Shown here piece by piece: positions 55,409-64,000 of a stretch of DNA of 64,000 bases. Source of the stretch: Romanomermis culicivorax (taxonomy: Eukaryota; Nematoda; Enoplea; Mermithida; Mermithidae); assembly GCA_963922205.1 (NCBI GenBank), contig CAWUHX010000011.1, positions 62,001 to 126,000 of the forward strand, in the 5' to 3' direction. The notes below the pieces were generated by a model. That model was not told the DNA's origin, did no database searches, and was given only the letters and a program-made list of their open reading frames with translations. Every line of letters begins with the position of its first letter. The stretch's first letter is position 1. The position numbers were made by a program, and so were the translations under genes.

Positions 55409-58400
55409 TTACTTTTGTCTATGACCACTGTGGTCCCACCCAGGCTGACCAATGCCGTGTTCTCTTTTCAACGGCGATATGTAATCCGGGTTTCCCATTG
55501 ACAGCGGTCCTTGGGGCCGTTGCGTACCCGTTGAAGTCCCCGGAATTTCCATTCTTTCTTCACCTTGTACGTTACGTATCGGCGGAATTATTGTGGGTGG
55601 CGGCATTTGAAGGCCGGGCGGAACCAGGAATTGGTGATAATATTGCGGTTGCCCCGGCTGGAATTGCAAAACCGAAAATTGCGGTATTTGAAACTGCAGT
55701 GGAGGAGGTATCATCATATTGGGCAATACTTGGCCTGAAAAAAAGGGCGATTCATACAATCAACTCCTACCATAGGCAGTCCCGGGTAGTTCGGCCGCAT
55801 ATATGGTAATTGTTGCCGCTGCGCTTGCATCATTGCGTTCGGATCGGCCATCGATACTCCTTGTTGACTCGTTTCATTGGCTCTAGGCCTATCCAGTGAA
55901 GCCGTTCGACTGGAGTAGGACACATCCAATCAATCATCCTGTTGGTAATATCCCGGTGTCCTCTTTCGGCTTCAAGACTTTCGGTTCCCTTTCCGTTCTT
56001 CCGATTCTCTTTTCTCTTTTTCCTTTCATTCGAACTTTTCTTCATAATCTTCAATTTCTTTGCGCCAACTTTCTTCCTCGTTTTCTCTTCGTCTCGTTTC
56101 TCTAGACATCGATTTTTCATGGCGACTTTCCTCTCGGTGCCGACTTTCGTGTTTCCTTTTTCTTTCTTTCTCTGGTGTCGCCGATTCTTCTCTCCTTCAT
56201 TCATCATTATCTCTTCTAGTCCAATTTTTGAATACCTTACCTGCCGCAGGCCTACTGTAGGGGTGCTTGACTCGGTATCCGATTTTCTTTTTTAAACTTT
56301 TTTCGACTTCTAAAAGATCGTTAGCCTTCTTCCTATCGATCACTTCCCAAAAATGTATGCGGGGATCAGTATTATCGGTTTCTTTCTTCCATACTTGAAT
56401 ATTCACATATTTCGGTTCCCGGTCTCTCTTATCCTGCAGGACGGCCTTAGCAATCGTATACGCTAATCCCGCTGCCTTAGACTGGCAAGAGGCGTATAAC
56501 GTATGAAAATTACTACCTGCTCCTTCTTGTCTGGCATTAAATTCGCGGCCTAGTTTCATAGTAACATAAGCGTGAGCCTGATAATAGAATCCCGCGAAAT
56601 TCTGTGGAATTCTGCCCAACCGCGACAATTTCATGAATAAACAGGCGCAGGCCCATACCGCGGCTTCGTATGCTTTCCACGGGGGCTGAGTCCTAGTCCA
56701 TTCAGCCAATTGAAGTTCGAAGATGTTCCACAATTTTTCAGGTAAATTCACCTACAGCACGTGAAACTGCAGTTCGTAGTAGCGTATTGTTTCTATTTCC
56801 ATTCCTGCTTCATCGTAGATATGGTTTATCAAGTCCGTTGTCATAAGAGCTACCTCTTCATCCAAAGCGGGATCCATGTGCGCGAGATATTTCTGAACAC
56901 ACCGATTTGACAGAGATACTCTACCATATTGGAAATCTACGACGTATTTTCCTTCTTTCAAAGCTTTATTCAGGACTTGCCCACGTTTCCCGAGGCCTCG
57001 TCGATACTTGATTTTGTCATTTGGATTTCCTGCCGGTTGTTGGAATTTCCCACTTTTCACTTTGTCCAATTCGGCTTTGTTCTCCTCTTGCGCTATTCGT
57101 TTCTCTTTCTCTTGCCTCTTGTTGTACATTACTCTCACAAATTTTTCGGGGTTGGTTATGTTTTCTACATTCTGCCCACCGGCCTTGGCGTATACCGGCG
57201 GTGCGGGCAAAACATTAGTTTCAGGGGTTTCGTCCTCACTCCCGATTTCGGATACAACTTCCACGTATGGTTCCTCACTTGTTCCTTCTTCGGCGTTAAC
57301 ATTCTCCAATTGCTTTGCCAGTTCGATCCCAGCCTTTCCCTATTTCTCCTTTTCCAACGTTTCTATCTTTTCTTTCATTTCTTTTATTTGCTCGGTCAAC
57401 TTTTCCAAATCGGGTTGTATTTCACTTTCGGGCTCGACTATTTCCATTAGTTTTTTCTCCTCTACGACACCTTTACTGTCAGCAACGGGTGTATTGGCGA
57501 TAGGGGGATCCATGATGATTACCTCTACAGGCTTTTCTTGTTCCATTTCGGTACCTGAAACATTCAAATTATCCATTTTAGAGGGTACAATTTCCGTCTG
57601 TTCCTTCGAAGTTTTTTCTATAGGACCCTGGCTAGCCGGGACCACAACTTCTACTTGAGGAAACAGATCCGAGTCGTCCCACTTAGTCACAGATTTGAGA
57701 GTTGTAGAAGTGCTGGGAACCCATAGGTCCTTAGCCTCGAATATAGAAGTGGAAACATTCCAATAAATGAGATTTTTGCTAGCCGTGTGAACATGCAAAA
57801 AGTGAAACACATTATGAAAGTTATGATTCATAAAATAAATAGAATTTTCCCGTAGATCCGTTTCTATTTCTTCTATGGGCTCCTTTAAGGAACGGGGTAT
57901 CCATTTTATAGGTAGTACGCAGAAAATATTTTGGACTGATTTCTGGGTGTGTACCTTTGGATATCGTTCCATCATTTGTTCCGTTTGCTTGGTCATTCTG
58001 TCCTTCACAAGATCTTGGCCCATCCATTTCATAAATTCAATTCGTTCTTGTTCGTTTCTCCACACGGAGGACCACATACCTGACGTAAATCCTGGGACCC
58101 AAGATCTCCATTCTTGCGCTGAATGAGGCCACAAGAAATAAATGAGGGGATTTACGTTCTTCTCATACAGTTCCTTGACTACAGGGACAATCGACCGATT
58201 GATTTTTGGGTGATAGTAGTCCCTAAGCAGCGATACTTGTTCTCGTATATTATTCGTAAAGTGAATCACTTTGCTAGGCCACTTTCCTTGCTTCATTTCC
58301 ATCTCTCTTGGTTCTATTGGTCGTCCGAATTGCCGCGCAGCTAGTATATCTTCCAGATCCCAATCATTGATGGGCCCCTCTTCCGAGTCTTCCGTATCTT

Positions 58401-59490
58401 TCCTTTTTCATGATGCTTTTACCTTTCTTTCCACCCACGGATACCAACTGCGGGGTACTGGTTGCGGGTCGATGTCGCTATTCGAAAAATGCGGGGGGCA
58501 ATAAAAATTTCTGGTCGCTTGCTCTTCTGATAATTTATAGGTTGCGATTGCTTCTCCACACATCATGAAATATAACACATTGATATTGCCCATCATTTCC
58601 TCTACTCCGTACGCACCTTTCCATTGCGGATCTGTATATTTATCTTCGAACGTTTCTCGAAATCTTCGGGCTAAATCGGCAACCAATTCTGGTTCCATCG
58701 CATCATGCGGATATAACTTGAAATAATTTTGCACATCAGTGGCGAACCCGTAAAGAAGTAGCTCTAAGAAACATAGAAGGGATCCGCGCGTGTCGAGCGT
58801 CGCGTATCGCAAAACTTCTATGTTTAGTTTGTCTGCTTCCATGAGTTGTCGAAATTCTAAGGACCTCAATTGCCCCCACAAAATTTTGAAAGGATCAGCC
58901 CACAGGAATAAAACTTCCGTCATAAGAGCCTTTAAGCTCGGGGCTTCTGGGCTAATTCCGATCATTCTTGTCTTTGATTTATCTTTCATTTCGGCCAATA
59001 CGATTTCCAGATCGTAAACACAACACGATAAGATATAATCGATATTATCACGCTTTTTTCGGGCTAGCTCTCTTTCCTGATCTAAATATCCGAATCTAGT
59101 CAGGACTAGAATGATGTCTTTGCAAATGTGAAAGCCAACGATGATATTCTCCTGGCGAAAAATTGTGCCGTATATCTTATGAAAATGTTCCTTGTCCCAA
59201 AACTTCAAATCTACCATGAAATTCTTCCCACACATAGTCCAAATCGTTAGAAGCCTCAACGCGTCGCTGGGTTTCGAACCCGGTGTTTTCGGTTTCCTTC
59301 CACTTTTGGTATCCAACGTGATAACTATTCGTCCTCTGAATTTGGATTGGTTTATCCCCTTATTGAACGCTTTAATATTTTCGGGCGCGAGGAACATAGG
59401 TTCTTCGATGGCTGTGTGGGGCCCACCAAACAACGACGTGAAATAATTAAAAATGTCTGTCGACCGCACCAATCTTCGCACGTTATAATC
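55409..59490 (-). pseudogene. G3 ORF3: DEDDy exonuclease-like domain plus long C-terminal region
   Basis: One frame from 59490 to about 55740, then one frameshift in a T run (55737-55743) to a stop at 55409; about 1,350 codons. The N-terminal 300 residues fit DEDDy 3'-5' exonucleases of the RNase D/EXD type: motif I VITLDTKS (Lys where Glu is expected), motif II VGFHICKDIILVLTRFGY with Asp, then SLKALMTEV and motif III RYATLDTRGSLLCFLELL. Then come helical domains, a Glu/Lys coiled coil (near 57340), an Arg/Glu/Ser-rich stretch (56200-55930) and a Pro/Gln-rich tail. Seven in-frame stops: TGA at 58408, 56197, 56026, 55972, 55930; TAG at 57340 and 56752. It lies between pol and the 3' LTR, the env position. 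Confidence 0.7.
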
Positions 59491-60190
59491 TTAAAATTTT
59501 CACGCAATTTTTCACCTATTCTTTTTTGATACTAACTTCGAAACAAAAATGACTCAAAAGCTCAAGAATAAATTTGGACATAGGCGAGTTGATCAGTCTC
59601 TCAAATACCCAAAATCCTCGGCATATAAATTGCCGCGCGGTCAATTTAGAGTCCCATTTCGAATAAAAAAAAATTTACCACATATTTTACCCTTTCTACA
59701 ACTTACTACTAATTTGAAAATTGGTATTGTCTTGGCGGTCTTGGGGCTGCCCAAAACTATTATCTACTTCGACGATATTGGACGTAGCCATAACGCGTTC
59801 AAATTTGGACTTCATGAATCCTCCAATCGACGAAAATAATCAATATAGTAATATTTTGCAAATGAAATCTAAAAAACAGCTCCATAACACCTCGACTTTA
59901 TGGGATCTATGACTCGGGGAGGATTTTCTCGGGACTTATAAACATTTTGATTTCTTCACACCGAGCATGTGAAAAAGTATAAATTTGCCCATTAAAATTT
60001 TTCCCGCATCGTAATTTTTTGATAAATGCCTAAAATTGCCATAAAATTGCCAAAAATAAGTCAGAACGATTAAAAATTTGAAGGGGAAAAAAAGGGGAAA
60101 AAATGGGAAAGATATAATACATGGAACATTAAAAAAGGACGCATAAAACAAAATTCGAACACAATGCACAAATAAAACGATAAAAATGAA
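59491..60190 (-). other. G3 spacer between pol and ORF3
   Basis: 700 AT-rich bases with no LTR-like sequence, which supports pol and ORF3 belonging to one element. A 39-codon frame (59815-59696, MKSKFERVMATSNIVEVDNS...) ends in a GTAAGTTG-like donor and could be the first exon of a spliced ORF3 message; this is speculative. Confidence 0.4.
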
Positions 60191-63100
60191 TTATAAGCTA
60201 CAGTAAAAATCGGGTGTCCGCGTAACAAAAGGCATTACGCGATTTATGGAAACTATTTGTACTTGCGAATCTGGTTTCCCAGTGCGGCATATTTTTATGA
60301 CATTTTTGTCTAAATTATGTGTTTCTATCACTTCATAGGGACCGTCATTCATTGTGTCGGCTTTCCCTTTTATGATTCCTTTTTGGTAGAGCACAAGTTC
60401 ACCAATTTGAAATGTCTTTTCGCGAGCCTTCCTGTCATACTGTAATTTTCGTTCGGCCACCGATTTTTTGTGATTTTCATTTATAATTTTGTACGTGTTA
60501 AGGAGATGTTCCGTTAACATGTATTTATAGGTCTCGTAATTATTTTGAACAATTATTGGCCTTGCAATGTCATTATCTATCTGAAATCTTGCCTCGTTGC
60601 CGTACAATAGACTATGAGGGGAGCTTTTCGTGGTTTTGTGGGGCGTAATCCGATAAGCAAATAAAATCTGCTCCAGATAATGAGGCCAATCATCTGGGTC
60701 GGTTATTGCCACTCTCCTAATTTGCTCAATTAGAGTCCTATTGAATCTTTCCACCATACCATTGCATTGCGGGTGGTATGGTGTCGTATTTATCTTCTTT
60801 ATTTTCAGAAGATCGCACACGTCGGGCATTAATTGAGACATATATGCTGAGCCCTGGTCGCTCAGCAAGTGTTTCGGCATCCAGTGGGTATAAATTACTT
60901 TCTCCATAAATGCCTTTACTATGGTATCGGCTTTTTGGTCGGGAATACATTTGGCCTCGACCCATTTCGTAAAATAATCCATGAATACGATAACATATGG
61001 TCTCTTTTCTCGCAGAGGTGAAATACTAACCACATCCATAGCTACTATTTCCCAAGGGTAAGAAACAGGTATGGGGTTAAGTGGTTGAATTGGGTTTGCT
61101 ATGGGGCGACATAATTGGCATACGACACAGGATTTTATCCACTTAATAATGTCGTCTTCCATATTCGACCACCAAAATTTATTCCCAATTGCGGCAATAA
61201 TTCTATCTATTCCTTGATGTCCCATTAAGGTATCGCCGTGGTATTGATGTAAGACAAGGTGCCTAGGCTTGGAGGGAATCACTAATTGATTTCTTCCATG
61301 GATATTTTCTCGGTATAATACTTCATTTTCCAAGTGAAAACTGTTGAAGTATTTTTTAGAACTATTTTCACCAATATTCCAGAAAATATCCACCAATTTC
61401 GAGTTTAATCGCTGTTGTTTCTTGATCAATTCCAGAGAGAATAATTCGGACTCCTTTTTTGCTTCCTCTGGCCTTTGGTCTATTTCTTGTTGAGTTGGTG
61501 GTGGAAGATCAATAAATGTCTCCTGTGTCTCGGGCTCAAGCATTTGTCTTGTCATGGCTCTCGTTACTGCCATGCATTCGGGTTCCATATTCGCATTTTT
61601 GTCCTCAATTTCATCGTAACTTTCTCGCTTTTTGTTTCGAATCTTTTCTTTCTCCTCGGATCTTGATAAAAAATCCGCAAAGGCATTTTCACGTCCGGCT
61701 ACATTTTCGAATGTATAGTTAAACTGTCCAAGATATAAAGCCCATTTCAACAACCTTTGATTTTGTTGTTTTTCTGCGGAGAGCCACGTAAGTGGTTTAT
61801 GGTCTGTTCTGATTGTGACCCTAAACCCCATAATGTAATGTCTGTATTGCTTGAACCCATAGACTACGGCTAAACATTCTCTTTGCATTGTGGAATATCT
61901 TGTTTCGGCGTCGTTTAAAACTCTACTCGAATAGGCTATCATCCAGCGGTCATTTTCCGTTTCTTGGTACAAAATCGCACCTATCGCTGTCCCCGAAGCA
62001 TCAGTTTGAATCACAAATTTCGCCGATCCATCAAATATTGGGTACCGAAGGAAGGGTGCCGTCATTAGGGCGTTTTTTACACCTTTAAAAGCCGTTAACT
62101 GTTCTTCCGAAAGTTCGAACTTCTCCTTCCTATTCTTCTTTACGAGGGCTTCAAATAAAGGCTGGGCGATGAAGGCTAAATTATGTATGAACCGTTTGGA
62201 CCATTGTACTAATCCCAAAAATTTTTGTAGCTGCTTGATGGATTTGGGTACTTCAAAATTTTTAACCGCTTCTATTTTCTCGGGATCAACTGACATTCCA
62301 TTTTTATCCAATATGTGGCCTGAAAATTTTACGCTGGCTGGCATAAAGGAACATTTGTCAGGTTTCAATGTAAGATTTGCGTTTGTCAGACATCGAAAAA
62401 TGGTTTCTATATTTTCTAAATGCTCCTCGACGGTTTTTGAGAAAATTATCACATCATCAATATATACTAAACATATTTTCCATACATATGGGTAGAGAAT
62501 TCATTCCATGAGACGCTGAAATTCTGCGGGAGCATTTTTAAGCCCGAATGGCATTACTTTAAACTGGAAAAGACCGTCTTGGCATATAAATGCTGTCTTT
62601 TCTTTTGATTCTGAATGCATTGGTACCTGCCAGTAACCGGACTTTAAATCTAAAGTCGAAAAATAGCGTGCACCTCCTAACGCATCTAAGTAGTCGTCAA
62701 TTCGTGGTATCGGAAATTTATCGTTTTTCGTTACTTGGTTAATTCCTCTGTAATCAACTACTGGTCTCCACGTGCCATCTTTCTTGCCCACTAAAAATAA
62801 TGGTGCAGCCCAAGGGCTTCTAGAGGGCTCGATGACACCTTTTTCCATCATATCTTTCACATGCTCACGAATAATATCTCTCTGCATGATGGGAGCTCTC
62901 CAATAGTGCTTTTGAATGGGTAATGCGTCTCCTGTATCGATTCTATGCTGTGCCTCGTGGGTCATCGTCAAAGGGTCGTTTTTCATACTAAATGCATGCC
63001 TATGTTTAAGTAGGACATTCATAAGTTGCTGTTGCCCTTCTCGATCAACACTCGATTCTTTTACTAGTTGCGTTACGATTTTGATGAATTCTGGTTCGCT

Positions 63101-64000
63101 CTGCTGTTGGATTTGAGGTTCTGTCTGAAGTTGATGTATCTTTTCGTCAAATTCTGGCCCCACGAATTTAGTTTTTGATTTTGCTATCAACTCATTGCTA
63201 CGCAATTTTATCCCTTTGTTCGTTTCATTTATAAGTAAAATTCGGAAATTATTATTTCTAGCATCCACAATTGAGGCATCGACGTCGAATAAAGTATCCT
63301 TCCCCGTTTCTTCTACCACTATAGGACCCTTTGTCCAATCTTTCTGTGGCCAAACCACAGCTTGCACAAAAGAAGTGGTATTGGGGGGAATATATGTCCC
63401 ATTTTTTGTCCAAATAAAAGTTTCTTCATTCATTTCCGTAATTGGCATTACTTGTTCTTGATCATCGTCACTTTCTAATTCAGGCAGGTCTTCTTCCTTA
63501 ATTTCCTCCTTTATAGGTACATAATCCAAAACCATCAAATTTGTAGGAATTGGCAACCGGGACGGTATTTGCGCATCGTCGAATAATGTTTCACTAATTA
63601 TCTGTCTTTCTACATTTGCTAGACGTATGTGGCCTTTTCGAAAATCAATAGACGCCTGTATACTAGGATGGGTTAGAAAATCTAGACCCAATATAATACC
63701 TTCGTTCAGGTTATCTAGCAATGTGAATCTAGCGAGAAAATTTCCAAAACCGGTTCCAACGTATATAAATGTAGGACCATATGTTGTTACGCGTTTTCCA
63801 ACCGCTGTTACTACTGAATTTAAGATAGGAAATTTTGTCTTAAGTGTATTCAGTAGTCTCGATGCTGTATCTGTCCTCATAAAGCTAGATTGTGCTCCCG
63901 TATCGATTAGGGCTTTGAATTCTTCTCCACGTATTTTAACGGGTATTAATAATGGTTGACATTTGCAAAAATTTTCCAAAAATAGATGTTCGTTATCATT
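60191..64000 (-). pseudogene. Ty3/gypsy Pol of G3 (protease, RT, RNase H, integrase), near-intact
   Basis: One frame, open at the window edge, so Gag lies outside. Protease [13 protein letters not shown] (63900). [62 protein letters not shown]; then a TGA (62501-62503) just before the box VYIDDVIIFS. RNase H: IQTDASGTAIGAILYQ, RECLAVVYG, RTDHKPLTWL. Integrase: an H-H-C-C finger ending CVVCQ, catalytic VAMDVVS, LLSDQGSAY and GMVERFNRTL (DDE), and a GPYEV GPY/F module. At the TGA site G1 has CGA, so one substitution separates this copy from an intact frame. Of the three gypsy copies it is the least decayed. Confidence 0.93.

Noticed and set aside
55942-57658. Several 100-200-codon plus-strand frames
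   Set aside because: They are antisense shadows of the charged, low-complexity G3 ORF3.
55930-58410. TGA as a sense codon in this genome
   Set aside because: The PP1-like gene ends in TGA before its polyA signal, and stops in the elements include TAG and TAA, so element decay is simpler.
59491-60190. LTR separating pol from ORF3 in G3
   Set aside because: Searched by eye for the TGTCAGAGG start, the CATGACA end and internal LTR words; none is present.
1-64000. CRISPR arrays, bacterial operons or rRNA genes
   Set aside because: No regularly spaced direct repeats with unique spacers, no ribosome binding sites with gene clusters, and no rRNA-like sequence; the window is clearly eukaryotic.

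Overview
The window is eukaryotic, almost certainly from an invertebrate animal with a repeat-dense genome. It has spliced genes with GT-AG introns and T-rich acceptors ending in TTTTCAG, L1/Tx1-like LINEs, Ty3/gypsy and DIRS retroelements, cut-and-paste transposons and MITEs. The acceptors and a divergent PP1 gene would suit a nematode, but nothing here proves the species. Only one host gene is recognisable: the 3' half of a PP1-type protein phosphatase on the minus strand (exons at 44183-44059, 44004-43901, 43705-43571 and 37278-37204). Its last intron (6.3 kb) holds at least three transposons. Nearly everything else is mobile DNA, heavily nested and decayed.

Layout. 102-517: two tRNA-derived SINE copies. 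About 640-1515: one arm of a dispersed repeat that recurs at 37.4-38.3, 40.3-40.7 and 46.7-47.6 kb. 1620-2352: LINE fragment. 2353-7433: Ty3/gypsy element G1 (LTR, Gag, PR, RT). 7434-9327: LINE fragment interrupted by a solo LTR. 9328-12203: MITE and repeat blocks. 12204-21101: a nearly complete LINE (ORF2 and ORF1) split by a 4.1-kb TIR transposon. About 21150-29347: Ty3/gypsy element G2 on the minus strand. 29343-31020: repeat block split by a solo LTR. 31345-35900: another LINE carrying two TA-flanked MITEs and a solo LTR. 36126-46520: the phosphatase region with its transposons. 46.7-53.2 kb: a structurally complete DIRS element (inverted terminal repeats plus internal complementary region) between inverted fragments of another transposon gene. 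53393-64000: Ty3/gypsy element G3, minus strand, running off the window end.

Main observation. G2 and G3 both carry a third coding region downstream of pol whose start resembles a DEDDy 3'-5' exonuclease (RNase D/EXD fold). In G3 it is a roughly 1,350-codon reading frame lying between pol and a polypurine tract plus 3' LTR, with no LTR between pol and it, so it sits in the env position of the same element. Exonuclease ORF3s are, as I recall, described from LTR retrotransposons of bdelloid rotifers; here they occur in two diverged gypsy copies of an apparently different animal. A second candidate system is a transposon-like unit at 37.4-40.7 kb: a C2H2 zinc-finger protein gene with SDNAGC and KRGIPWH motifs, bracketed by inverted repeats.

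Decay. G1 and the G3 ORF3 keep one reading frame over about 4 kb each but carry many in-frame stops, mostly TGA. Comparison with sister copies shows CGA to TGA at two of them, suggesting C-to-T mutation rather than indels as the main inactivating process. In G2 the catalytic aspartates of RT and integrase have become asparagine.
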